Positions 34,006-43,168 of a stretch of DNA of 64,000 nt are shown piece by piece. Position 1 is the stretch's first letter; every line of letters begins with the position of its first letter. The notes under the pieces were generated by a model that was not told where the DNA came from, did no database searches, and saw only the letters and a list, made by a program, of their open reading frames with translations. The position numbers were made by a program, and so were the translations under genes. Source of the stretch: Anabaena cylindrica PCC 7122 (GTDB lineage: Bacteria; Cyanobacteriota; Cyanobacteriia; Cyanobacteriales; Nostocaceae); the NCBI RefSeq assembly GCF_000317695.1, contig NC_019771.1, positions 496,001 through 560,000 on the forward strand. The letters are read 5' to 3'.

Positions 34006-35706
34006 TTAATTTCCAGAAGCTAGTTTAAAAGCTTCGGCTATGGGGCCTAAAGCTAAAACTGGGAAGAAAGTTAGTATTCCTAAGATGATGGTTACGCCAG
34101 CGGTGATGCTGGTAAACATGAGAGAATCGGTTTTGAGAGTAGCACGAGTTTCTGTTACTTTTGGTTTGCCAGACATACTATCAGCTAAAAGGAGGATGGC
34201 GATAATGGGAATGTAGCGCCCTGCTAAAATGCTGAAGCTGGAACTTAAGTTCCACCATAGAGTGTTATCTTTCAACCCTTCTAAGCCAGAACCATTATTT
34301 GCTGCGGCTGAGGCGTATTCATAAACTACTTGAGAGATACCGTGAAAGCTGGGGTTACTGATTCCTGATAGAGATATGGGATATGCTAGAGCGATCGCAC
34401 TCGGAATCAGAACCAAAATCGGATGAATCAGCAGCACGACGCTGGCCAGCACGATTTCCCTTTTTTCAATTTTGCGGCCAAAAAATTCTGGGGTGCGTCC
34501 TACCATTAAGCCGGTCAAAAACACGGTCAGGATCAGGTAAATGAATAGATAAGCTGTTCCTGTTCCTTGTCCTCCCCAAATGATTTGCAAAAATAAATTG
34601 AATAAGGTAGAAAATACTCCTTGAGGCATCAGTGAATCATGCATTCCGTTGACTGCACCGCACATGGTGGCGGTAGTGGTGACTGCCCATAATGCAGTTT
34701 CTGCCCAGCCAAAGCGCAGTTCTTTACCTTCTAAGTTTGGTATTTCGGCGCTAACAATTTTGTTAATTAAAGGATTCCCTTGCATTTCACCAACGGCTGT
34801 CATCCAGATCAGAATCACAAAAATGACAAATACCATCCAAAACAGTAACCAAGTTTGTTTGAGGTTGTTGGCAAATACGCCGTAGGTGTAAATTAAGGAT
34901 GTGGGAATAGAAAGCATGGCGATGATTTCTAATAAATTAGAAGCGCCATTGGGATTTTCAAAGGGATGGGCAGAGTTAGCAGCAAAAAAACCACCACCGT
35001 TTTCCCCTAACATTTTGATGCTTTCAAAGGAAGCAACTGGCCCTCTAGCAATATATTGGGTTCCTCCTTCTAAGGTTTGGATCACCAATGTTTGATCTAA
35101 TGTTTGTGGTACACCTAAGGCAATGAGAGCGATCGCACCGATAATAGACAGAGGTAATAATATCCTGGTGATGGCACGGGTGAGATCAACATAAAAATTT
35201 CCTAACTTCCTCCCCGTTAACCCCCGAATAAAAGCAATTCCTACCGCTAACCCAGTTGCAGCTGACGTGAACATTAAAAATCCTAAAGCTGCTATTTGGC
35301 TAAAGTAGCTTAAAGTCGTTTCTCCAATGTAGTGTTGTTGATCTGTATTAGTCAAAAAAGAAATTGTCGTGTGTAGCAATGTATCCCATCTCATCACCCC
35401 AAAACCATTGGGATTCCAGGGTAAAAGTCTTTGATAATGGAGTACTGCATATACAAAAATACCCATAACCAGGTTGCTGCATAATACTGCACGGATATAT
35501 TGCCAACCTGTCATCTCATCATTTTTGCGAACACCCACTAATATATAGAGAATTTTCTCTATCGGGTTCATGATCACATCCAGAATTGTGCTTTCTCCTA
35601 AGAAAACCTTAGCTATGTATCTTCCTAATTTAGGAGTAATGAATATGACAATAGAGAGCGTTAACGCAATTTGTAAAAAGCCTTGTCCCATATAGTTTTT
35701 ACTCAA
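34006..35706 (-). CDS. kdpA: Potassium-transporting ATPase subunit A
   Basis: 566 residues, about ten membrane helices, close to the E. coli length of 557. The four-fold K+ filter loops are visible: TNTDQQHYIGE, GENGGGFFAANSAHPFENP, TTTATMCGAVNG and AAANNGSGLEG. KdpA is the channel-like subunit that selects K+. First gene of kdpA-B-C-D on the minus strand. A KdpF peptide is not evident. Transcription presumably begins in the 0.8 kb gap upstream. Confidence 0.95.
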   Translation of the reverse strand: MSKNYMGQGFLQIALTLSIVIFITPKLGRYIAKVFLGESTILDVIMNPIEKILYILVGVRKNDEMTGWQYIRAVLCSNLVMGIFVYAVLHYQRLLPWNPNGFGVMRWDTLLHTTISFLTNTDQQHYIGETTLSYFSQIAALGFLMFTSAATGLAVGIAFIRGLTGRKLGNFYVDLTRAITRILLPLSIIGAIALIALGVPQTLDQTLVIQTLEGGTQYIARGPVASFESIKMLGENGGGFFAANSAHPFENPNGASNLLEIIAMLSIPTSLIYTYGVFANNLKQTWLLFWMVFVIFVILIWMTAVGEMQGNPLINKIVSAEIPNLEGKELRFGWAETALWAVTTTATMCGAVNGMHDSLMPQGVFSTLFNLFLQIIWGGQGTGTAYLFIYLILTVFLTGLMVGRTPEFFGRKIEKREIVLASVVLLIHPILVLIPSAIALAYPISLSGISNPSFHGISQVVYEYASAAANNGSGLEGLKDNTLWWNLSSSFSILAGRYIPIIAILLLADSMSGKPKVTETRATLKTDSLMFTSITAGVTIILGILTFFPVLALGPIAEAFKLASGN

Positions 35707-35786
35707 TTAAACTGAAGTTATAGCCTGTCGATGCTGAAAAATAATACTTAAATTACGGGTAAACTTGATTGCTAGTGATTGGATAA

Positions 35787-35884
35787 TACAGCAGAATTCA
35801 GGAGTCAGAAGTCAGGAGTAAAACCGGCTTGGTGTCTGGCTTTGAATTTAGATTCTGTAACTCATTGATCTGCAATCCACTGTA
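35787..35884. mobile_element. MITE, family B, copy 2
   Basis: 98 bases from TACAGCAG to CCACTGTA, matching the copy at 17147 (shared GGAGTAAAAC-x-GGCTTGGTGTCT and GATTCTGTA) but without its inner insert. It lies in the kdpA upstream gap 35707-36490. Confidence 0.65.
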
Positions 35885-36335
35885 TCTACATATCACCTCA
35901 ATGTATCAATCTTGATTTACTATATTCTCGATACTTGTGGAAGTTGTTGTTAAGAATATTTCAATTCTACTATTACTCATCTATTTGGCTAGTTATTATT
36001 ATCTGTTTATACAATACATTCACCAAAATATACTTTCAATAAAATTAAAATATATGATACTTTTATTACATCATTCACAGCTTAATCGTATAAGTTAATA
36101 CCATTTACTCTGCCATATATTAACCAGAGTGAGGTTAGCAGATGATTATATTCTATAATTAATCAATTTTGGTAAAAATCCTGATTAGTCCAGCATATCC
36201 AATTTACTTGTATAAATTCGAGCTAAATTTCTATTCTGAATTTCTATAGCAAAAGTATTTATAGTTACAATATTTTTGATTAAATTATTGCTACTCCCTT
36301 TTTACTCAAAGAATACGGTATAAATGAACCGCGTA

Positions 36336-36445
36336 TCACTAACGCGAAGCGTCCCGTAGAGAAAGACAGAAAGGACGCGTCAAGCTTTCTCTTCGAGAGT
36401 CTTCACCAACGGATACGCTACGCGAACGCTGAAAGCGTCTCGAAA
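36336..36445. repeat. GC-richer small dispersed repeats
   Basis: ACGCGAAGCGTCCCGTAGAG, then GGATACGCTACGCGAACGCT and AAGCGTCTCG: pieces of the ACGCGAAGCGT-type repeats seen across Nostoc genomes, partly in inverted order. The gap 35885-36335 is otherwise plain AT-rich DNA. Confidence 0.6.
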
Positions 36446-36490
36446 AGAAGAAAGAAGATGACTAATTTGACATTGGGAAGGATGTATTAA

Positions 36491-37816
36491 CTATTGATTA
36501 GCGAAAAACTGATCATTCGATTTTTTGACTTTGGATATCCAATTTTGGTTTTTATGCAAAATTTCTCTATAGGAAATATCGGCTGCAAATACTGCATCAA
36601 ATAGAGGTGGAAAGAAAGTTTTGGGAAAGATTTGATGGAGAATTTTTCCTAAACTATTGCGAATAATAAATTCAGTAAATAACTTTTTAGAACTAGGAAA
36701 ACAATAGTCACTTAATTCTCGTAATGCAAACGCATCTGGTTGACGAATAATACTATAATTTTCTAGGGTTAGTGCTAAATTATCAGCATATTCATCTAAC
36801 AATTTATTCAAAACTACCACATCTTCTAATGCTGAATTGCACCCTTGACCAATAGAAGGCGAAACCGCATGAGCAGCATCACCAATTAATAGGACACTAT
36901 CACCGTAATGATAGCGATTGCAGCTAACTGTTAAAACTCGTGAAATTGGTCTTTGTGAAAATGCTTCAGCTTCATATTCTGGTATTATTTGACCAATTTC
37001 CGGGGAATTTTCCTTAAAAAATTTAGTTACTTCTTCAGTATCTGTAAGTTCTGCTATCGGATTTTTAGCATAGGGAAAATGAATAACACCGCTCATTGTC
37101 GCATCTGGCTGATGTAGCATTAACATAGCTACACCATTACTTAATCGCCAAGTGTGAATTTTATCTTTTTGCAAATCAATTCCTGGAATTTGATCTGGAT
37201 TAGGTAAAAAAATTGATTTGTAAGCATTGGGAACATAATTTTGTTGACATTCAAATACTTCTGTATTGATTAAATGCTCTCTAACAACAGAATGCGCCCC
37301 ATCAGCACCAATTAATAAATCATAATCAATAGTAAATTCAGATTCTATTTCTTCAGCAGAAGTTTCTGGTTTTAGTTTTTGCAAGTTTACTTTTTTAGCT
37401 GCAAAATCTACTTGTATACATTGACAGTTAAAGTGAATATTGAGCCGAGTACTATCATGGTTTTCTAGTAATTTTTCTAACAGTACATTTGCCAAGTTAG
37501 TACGGTCTAGAGTTACTAGCGGTTTTTTTCTACTAGTTACCTGAGTTTTGCCTTTTTTTCCGTGTAAAATTGTTCCCGTCATTTCCACACTAACTGCTTT
37601 AACTGCTTCCTCTAGTCCGGGAATCTGAAGTAAAGCATTTGTCCCTCGTTCAGAGAGGGAAATGGGAAAGGTGCGTATTTTGGAGAAATTTACAGTCCGG
37701 GGATCGCTGCGACGTTCATAAATTTCAATTTGATATTTTTCATCCCGACGCAACAAGTAGTGAGCCAGAAGAATGCCACTAGGGCCTGCACCGATAATTA
37801 CAACTTTTTTAGCCAT
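36491..37816 (-). CDS. FAD-dependent monooxygenase, kynurenine 3-monooxygenase-like
   Basis: 441 residues, class A flavoprotein hydroxylase. FAD motif VVIIGAGPSGILLAHYLLRR at the N-terminus, DLLIGADGAHSVVREHL in the middle and LLIGDAAHAVSPSIGQGCNSALED near 320. FPISLSERGTNAL and the overall layout resemble kynurenine 3-monooxygenase. No other tryptophan-breakdown gene is nearby, so the true substrate may be another aromatic or a secondary metabolite. It follows priA by 12 bases on the same strand and may be read through from it. Confidence 0.82.
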   Translation of the reverse strand: MAKKVVIIGAGPSGILLAHYLLRRDEKYQIEIYERRSDPRTVNFSKIRTFPISLSERGTNALLQIPGLEEAVKAVSVEMTGTILHGKKGKTQVTSRKKPLVTLDRTNLANVLLEKLLENHDSTRLNIHFNCQCIQVDFAAKKVNLQKLKPETSAEEIESEFTIDYDLLIGADGAHSVVREHLINTEVFECQQNYVPNAYKSIFLPNPDQIPGIDLQKDKIHTWRLSNGVAMLMLHQPDATMSGVIHFPYAKNPIAELTDTEEVTKFFKENSPEIGQIIPEYEAEAFSQRPISRVLTVSCNRYHYGDSVLLIGDAAHAVSPSIGQGCNSALEDVVVLNKLLDEYADNLALTLENYSIIRQPDAFALRELSDYCFPSSKKLFTEFIIRNSLGKILHQIFPKTFFPPLFDAVFAADISYREILHKNQNWISKVKKSNDQFFANQ

Positions 37817-37828
37817 AGCCTCTGAAAA

Positions 37829-40384
37829 TTACATAATATTAACGGGATCTACATCTATTGTTAAGCTGATTGAGGGGGGACAAAGCGCTCTAATTTCTTG
37901 CCAATCTGGTAAATTGGGTAATGCCTCATGGTCAAATTTGAGCAATATTTGCCAGCGATAACGATTAGCTACGCGTAAAATACTAGCTGGTGCTGGCCCC
38001 AATATTTCAAAGCCTTCTTGATCACTGAAAGTTGTAGCGATGATTTGGGCTGTATTTTGGACTTGAATGGGGTCAAGACTACTCAACCGCAATAAAATTA
38101 ACCTACCATAAGGGGGGTAATTAAGAGCTTCTCTTTGTTCTAATTCTGCATTAGAGAAAGAGTGATAATCATGTTTTTGTACTGCTGCAATGACTGGATG
38201 TTCTGGGGTATAAGTTTGCACAATTACCCTGCCTGGATCTTCCCCTCTTCCTGCACGTCCTGCTACTTGGGTGAGGGTTTGAAATGTTCTTTCATTGGCG
38301 CGATAGTCTGATAAATGTAACAAACCATCAGCAGCGACAACACCAACAAGGGTGACTTGGGGTAAGTCTAAACCTTTGGTAAGCATTTGTGTTCCCACTA
38401 ATAAATCTGCTTCACCGTTTGCAAATTGGGTGAGTAAGTTGCGGTGTGCGCCTTTGTTGCGGGTGGTATCGCTATCAAAGCGAATTAATTTGAGGTTGGG
38501 AAATTGGCGGTTTAATTCCTGTGCTACGCGTTGAGTTCCACTCCCAAAGAACTTTAAATAGGGAGAACTGCATTCTGGACAATGGGGGGGATGCGATCGC
38601 CCATAATTACAATAATGACATCTTAATAATTGCGGCGCACCTTCTTCTACATGGTGATAAGCCAAAGAAACATCACAATGTGGACATTCCAGCACATAAC
38701 CACAACTGCGACAAGAAACGAAAGTGCTATGTCCCCGACGATGAATAAATAAAATTCCCTGCTGTTTCTTTTCCTGTAGCTGTTCTAAAGCTTCTTGTAA
38801 AGACCTACTAAATATAGACCGATTTCCCTCCTGTAACTCCCGACGCATATCCACTATTTCCACAGGTGGTAATGGACGCGAGTTAATCCGTTCAGGAAGT
38901 GAAAGATAATAAGAGGAAGGGGAGCAGGGAGCAGGGAGCAAGGGGGAAAGCTCTTTTTCTCTACCTCCTTCTTTTTCATGTTCTCCCAGACTCACCCAAC
39001 TCTCCAAAGAAGGGGTAGCGGAACCCAAAATTAACGGACAATGTTCTAATTCTGCCCGCCATTGGGCGACTGTACGGGCGTGGTAGGTGGGAATGGGAGA
39101 ATCTTGTTTAAAGCTGCTGTCGTGTTCTTCGTCTAAGATGATTAAACCCAAGTTGGGTAAAGGGGCAAAAATAGCGCTGCGAGTCCCAATCACTACTTGA
39201 GGTTCTCCGGTGAACATTTGTCGCCATGTGTCGTAGCGTTCACCATCAGAGAGGGCGCTGTGATAAACCTGGACTCGGTTTCCAAATCGAGCGCGAAAAC
39301 GATCTGTTAACTGGGGTGTGAGTCCAATTTCGGGAACTAAAACTAAAGCAGATTTACCTTGGTTGAGGAGAGGTGCGATCGCTTGTAAATATACTTCTGT
39401 TTTTCCTGAACCTGTTACCCCATGTAATAAAACTTGAGCAAATCCATTTAAAGATTGTATTAATTCTAGGGCGTTAGTTTGAGCATTTGTTAAAGATTTT
39501 GCCTGATCCCCAGCCATGAGTGGACTTTGTTCTCTGCGTAATATTTCCCGTTCTTCAATTACTACATATCCCTTTTCTACCAAAGTTTTGAGGATAGAAT
39601 TACTGGCACTACAAATTTGTAATAATTCACTTTGCCATAATTCTCCGCCTTGCCGTCGCAATACTTCAATAATTTCTCTTTGACGAGTGGTTAAATCTCG
39701 GTCATTATTATCTATTAGTGTTACTGCTTTTTGGAGTTTAGGTTGATTTTGTCGGGGTGGTTCTAAATAGTTTTCTGCTAATCCCAAACGGGTTAGTTCA
39801 CGAATTCCTCGATAGGAAGATTTAACTTTTTGTTGAATATAGTAATAACTGTAGTCACCTGTAGGAGTTTTTTGCAGCAATGATAAAACTTGTTGCGCTG
39901 TGGGTGACATGAAAATAGAAGTATTGTTAGAGACATCTTGATCTCTTCCCAAGGATGTCAAACGCAGACGACGTTGCGATCGCCCTAATAATCCTGGTGG
40001 TAAAGCCACCCGAATTACCTGAATCAGCGGTGTATAGTAATAAGTGGCGATGCGGTTGAGCAATTCCCAATAGGTGCTATGGAAAAATTTTCTGCTGACT
40101 ACATCTTCTACTTCCCGAATTTTCTCTGGTGCTAAATCTGCTGGCGGTTGAGACAAGAAGCGAATAGCGATCGCACCCACTTGTTGCGCCCCAAAGGGAA
40201 CAGTCAAAATATCCCCTGGTTTGATTTCTAACTGAGGTGGTATTTCGTATGTAAATAGCTCCGAGCTTCCTGGACAATCTACGAGTACTTCAATCCATCT
40301 ATAAACAGTTGTTTTTGACTGGTATGACTCTCCAGGTTCAGCTACGACTACAGAAGACAATTTTCCGGTATTAGTATACATCAT
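37829..40384 (-). CDS. priA: Primosomal protein N' (replication restart helicase)
   Basis: 851 residues. N-terminal 3'-DNA-binding domain (VLVDCPGSSELFTYEIP, VPFGAQQVGAIAI), winged helix, then helicase motifs: LLHGVTGSGKTEVYL near residue 320, ILDEEHDSSFKQD, and LVGTQMLTKGLD, with VAGRAGRG. Zinc-binding Cys pairs lie near 555-600 (CRSCGYVLECPHC, CHYCNYG, CPEC). It reloads replisomes at stalled forks. A low-complexity stretch (about residues 466-491, GEHEKEGGREKELSPLLPA) just after helicase motif III interrupts the usual LESWVSLGE...YYLSLPERI block and is encoded by heptamer repeats. Confidence 0.94.
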   Translation of the reverse strand: MMYTNTGKLSSVVVAEPGESYQSKTTVYRWIEVLVDCPGSSELFTYEIPPQLEIKPGDILTVPFGAQQVGAIAIRFLSQPPADLAPEKIREVEDVVSRKFFHSTYWELLNRIATYYYTPLIQVIRVALPPGLLGRSQRRLRLTSLGRDQDVSNNTSIFMSPTAQQVLSLLQKTPTGDYSYYYIQQKVKSSYRGIRELTRLGLAENYLEPPRQNQPKLQKAVTLIDNNDRDLTTRQREIIEVLRRQGGELWQSELLQICSASNSILKTLVEKGYVVIEEREILRREQSPLMAGDQAKSLTNAQTNALELIQSLNGFAQVLLHGVTGSGKTEVYLQAIAPLLNQGKSALVLVPEIGLTPQLTDRFRARFGNRVQVYHSALSDGERYDTWRQMFTGEPQVVIGTRSAIFAPLPNLGLIILDEEHDSSFKQDSPIPTYHARTVAQWRAELEHCPLILGSATPSLESWVSLGEHEKEGGREKELSPLLPAPCSPSSYYLSLPERINSRPLPPVEIVDMRRELQEGNRSIFSRSLQEALEQLQEKKQQGILFIHRRGHSTFVSCRSCGYVLECPHCDVSLAYHHVEEGAPQLLRCHYCNYGRSHPPHCPECSSPYLKFFGSGTQRVAQELNRQFPNLKLIRFDSDTTRNKGAHRNLLTQFANGEADLLVGTQMLTKGLDLPQVTLVGVVAADGLLHLSDYRANERTFQTLTQVAGRAGRGEDPGRVIVQTYTPEHPVIAAVQKHDYHSFSNAELEQREALNYPPYGRLILLRLSSLDPIQVQNTAQIIATTFSDQEGFEILGPAPASILRVANRYRWQILLKFDHEALPNLPDWQEIRALCPPSISLTIDVDPVNIM
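38913..38950. repeat. In-frame heptamer repeat inside priA
   Basis: GGGAGCA heptamers (two perfect, two degenerate) within the coding region, like the intergenic STRRs, and read through as LLPAPCSPSS on the minus strand. Confidence 0.7.
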
Positions 40385-41164
40385 TCCTAAGTTTTTAGAT
40401 AGATATTATTGCCATATACTAGGAGAAAAATAGACCAAACTCACTTAACTTTAGCTGCTTATATTACTACAGGCAAACTGTATTTCGCAACACTTTTATT
40501 ACCAATCATACTTGATAAATTTTAATTTGTGTAATCTACTAGACAAATTAATTTCTACGGTACGTGCAATAAATGTTTGATATTGACTATACAAATGAAC
40601 GTATCAGATATGTAAATAAAACGTTTTTTTATCTACTAAATATGGAGTATGCTTTTTCCACCTAATGATAGATATTAAATACTTTTTCTATGTGAGATGC
40701 TTTTATACAATTAAGATTGTCCGGATTTTAAGCTACCATTTTTGTAATTTGTATCATTTAGGAAGCTTCCACTTCTATCCTCTAAAACCAACAAAAATCT
40801 AGGAAAATACATGAAAATTTAAGACGTAGCATTCCTGAGATGGAATTTTTATATTTGTTAAGGTTGAGAATGTTTGAGGGTGTTTGACATATTTGGTGAT
40901 CAATAAAAAAATGAGGAATATGTCTGCTGGTAGTGGAAAAAGATGGTATTTTGGGTGCAAAGACAATATAAATCGTATCTAAAAGTAACCAAAAGCATGA
41001 CGAATGGATACAGATTTTTATTCCGACTAAGGAATTTTCAAGAAAATTGTATTTTGCTTTCGTCAATGGGTGTATTCGTCCTTAAAGGAAAACTACCAAG
41101 CCTCAAATGAGCGGCTGTCACTAAATTATGTACCAAACAAAGCAACAATCCCGAAAAAAAACTT
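40385..41164. promoter_or_regulatory. Gap between priA and the sigma factor gene
   Basis: 780 AT-rich bases holding the divergent upstream regions. A 94-codon minus-strand ORF (40782-41066) looks like chance. I see no defined promoter or RNA element. Confidence 0.4.
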
Positions 41165-42298
41165 ATGAATATTGCTGAATTGGGAACAATGGAAATACTG
41201 GAGAACGCTACTGATCATGAAGAACCATCACTTGATAGTTTGGAAGCAGTAGTATTTGATGACTCTGCAATTGTAGAAAATTTGGAGTCAGAGGAACGGA
41301 ATGGGGATGACATGGCAGCCGCTCGCCCTTCGGGATACAATAAAACCGAACATGACGATGCTGTAGGCGCGTTTTTTAAAGAAATGGCGCGTTATCCGCT
41401 GCTAAAAGCCGATGAAGAAGTGGAGTTAGCAAGGCGAGTTAGGTTTCTCGAAGAGGTAAAAGACTTACAAGCAGCTTTGGAATTGGAACTGGGACAGCAA
41501 CCGAGTAAAAACGAAGTGGCTTCCAAGTTTGAGATGACAGAAAAACAATTGGAAAGCCGCTTGTATCAAGGACGGGTGGCGAAGCGGAAAATGATTCGTT
41601 CTAACCTGCGGTTGGTGGTATCTATTGCTAAACGCTATCTAAACCGGGGAGTTCCTTTTCTGGACTTAATCCAAGAAGGTGCAATGGGCTTAAATCGCGC
41701 TACAGAAAAGTTTGACCCTGATAAAGGATATAAGTTTTCCACCTATGCTTACTGGTGGATTAGACAGGCTATTACCAGAGCGATCGCTAATGATGCGCGA
41801 ACTATCCGTTTACCAATCCATATTGTTGAAAAACTTAACAAGCTCAAAAAAGCCCAAAGGGAACTCAAGCAAAAATTAGCTCGTAATCCCTCGGAAGCTG
41901 AAATGGCTGAATCTTTGGAAATTAGCGTTCAGCAACTGCGACAACTTCAACAACTCCGTCGTCAGGCGTTATCTCTCAATCACCGTGTCGGTAAGGAAGA
42001 AGACACAGAATTGATGGATTTGCTGGAAGATGAGGATAACCAGTCTCCAGAAGCAAAAATGAATGAAAACATGATGCGTCAGGAGATTTGGGAAGTTTTA
42101 GGTGATGTCCTCACTCCACGGGAGAAGGATGTAATTTCTCTGCGCTATGGACTAACGACGAGTGAACCCTGCACTTTGGAAGAAGTTGGGAATATGTTCA
42201 ACCTTTCCCGTGAGCGAGTGCGTCAAATTCAAAGTAAAGCTATGCGGAAGTTACGTCGTCCTCATATTGCTAAACGTTTAAAGGGGTGGTTGATATAG
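41165..42298 (+). CDS. sigC: Group 2 sigma-70 factor, SigC type
   Basis: 377 residues. After a 65-residue acidic N-terminus comes region 1.2 (VGAFFKEMARYPLLKADEEVELARRV), region 2 (SNLRLVVSIAKRYLNRG, DLIQEGAMGLNRATEKFD, YKFSTYAYWWIRQAITRAIA), region 3 (RLPIHIVEKLNKL) and region 4 (LTPREKDVISLRYGL, the helix-turn-helix TLEEVGNMFNLSRERVRQIQ). The long region 1.1 of SigA is missing, so it is a non-essential group 2 factor. The RYPLLK form in region 1.2 points to SigC; the other cyanobacterial group 2 factors read RVPLLT. Such factors act in nutrient and stress responses. Confidence 0.88.
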   Translation: MNIAELGTMEILENATDHEEPSLDSLEAVVFDDSAIVENLESEERNGDDMAAARPSGYNKTEHDDAVGAFFKEMARYPLLKADEEVELARRVRFLEEVKDLQAALELELGQQPSKNEVASKFEMTEKQLESRLYQGRVAKRKMIRSNLRLVVSIAKRYLNRGVPFLDLIQEGAMGLNRATEKFDPDKGYKFSTYAYWWIRQAITRAIANDARTIRLPIHIVEKLNKLKKAQRELKQKLARNPSEAEMAESLEISVQQLRQLQQLRRQALSLNHRVGKEEDTELMDLLEDEDNQSPEAKMNENMMRQEIWEVLGDVLTPREKDVISLRYGLTTSEPCTLEEVGNMFNLSRERVRQIQSKAMRKLRRPHIAKRLKGWLI

Positions 42299-42301
42299 CA
42301 G

Positions 42302-42432
42302 GAGTTCGGAATTCGGAGTTCGGAGTTCGGAGTTCGGAGGAAGAAGGAGATTAGTAATGAGACAGAATTTAGTTACACAACTTATTTCAACTTATTTCTC
42401 TGTTCCCTATTCCCTGTTCCCTGTTCCCTCTC
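42302..42432. repeat. STRRs after the sigma gene
   Basis: GAGTTCG heptamers (42302-42340, four units) and TGTTCCC heptamers (about 42398-42430). Confidence 0.8.
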
Positions 42433-42531
42433 TCAACGAGTAAATTTAATTTTGTCCGACTACTTAATTAGTTAAGAAAATTTATGGGCTTCGGTATAAA
42501 CTATGGACTGTGGACTATAGATTAAAGGCTA

Positions 42532-43026
42532 ATGACTTCGTGTAGTGATTTGATTGTACGTTTTGCTGAACCAAATGATTGTCATACTCTATTTGCGTTA
42601 ATTCAGTGTCTGGCAGAATTTGAGAAGTTATCTCATGCTGTAACGGGTGATGCTCTAGCACTAAAGGAGCATTTATTTGGTTCACCAAAATATATAGAGG
42701 CAATATTAGCAGAATCAGCAGGGCAAGCTGTAGGGTTTGCCCTATTTTTTCATAATTATTCTACTTTTTTGACTAAGCCAGGAATTTATCTGGAAGATTT
42801 GTTTGTTTTACCGGAATTTCGACGACAAGGTATTGGTAAAGCATTGCTCACTAAAATAGCGAAGATAGCTGTAGAACGGGATTGTGGACGCTTGGAGTGG
42901 AGTGTTTTAGATTGGAATGTGTCAGCACAGGCGTTTTATCGCCGCATGGGGGCAGATATTTTAGATGATTGGCGAATTTGTCGTGTGACGGCAGAGGGAC
43001 TGTCACAGTTAGCAGCACAAGGTTAA
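42532..43026 (+). CDS. GNAT family N-acetyltransferase (diamine-type)
   Basis: 164 residues. The GNAT acetyl-CoA loop is FRRQGIGKALL, preceded by YLEDLFVLPE and followed by LEWSVLDWNVSAQAFYRRMGA. The EDLFV-P and EW-VLDWN blocks are those of the spermidine/spermine or thialysine acetyltransferase subgroup. It probably acetylates a polyamine or other small amine. Soluble and free-standing; the ATG overlaps a degenerate repeat-rich upstream region. Confidence 0.85.
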   Translation: MTSCSDLIVRFAEPNDCHTLFALIQCLAEFEKLSHAVTGDALALKEHLFGSPKYIEAILAESAGQAVGFALFFHNYSTFLTKPGIYLEDLFVLPEFRRQGIGKALLTKIAKIAVERDCGRLEWSVLDWNVSAQAFYRRMGADILDDWRICRVTAEGLSQLAAQG

Positions 43027-43168
43027 TCAGTTCTTAAATAATGGCATAGCTTTTTTGGATTACCTTGATATTAGCTGCTGAGTATAAACCTAGTTGTTTC
43101 GTTTATAGTCATAGTAAGAAATAACGGCACATCACCGTAGAAATAACTAACTGCTTACCCAAAGGTAT

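Noticed and set aside
40782..41066. 94-codon minus-strand ORF upstream of the sigma factor
   Set aside because: Cys/Phe/Ile-rich low-quality translation of AT-rich DNA with no ribosome site; probably the sigma gene promoter region.
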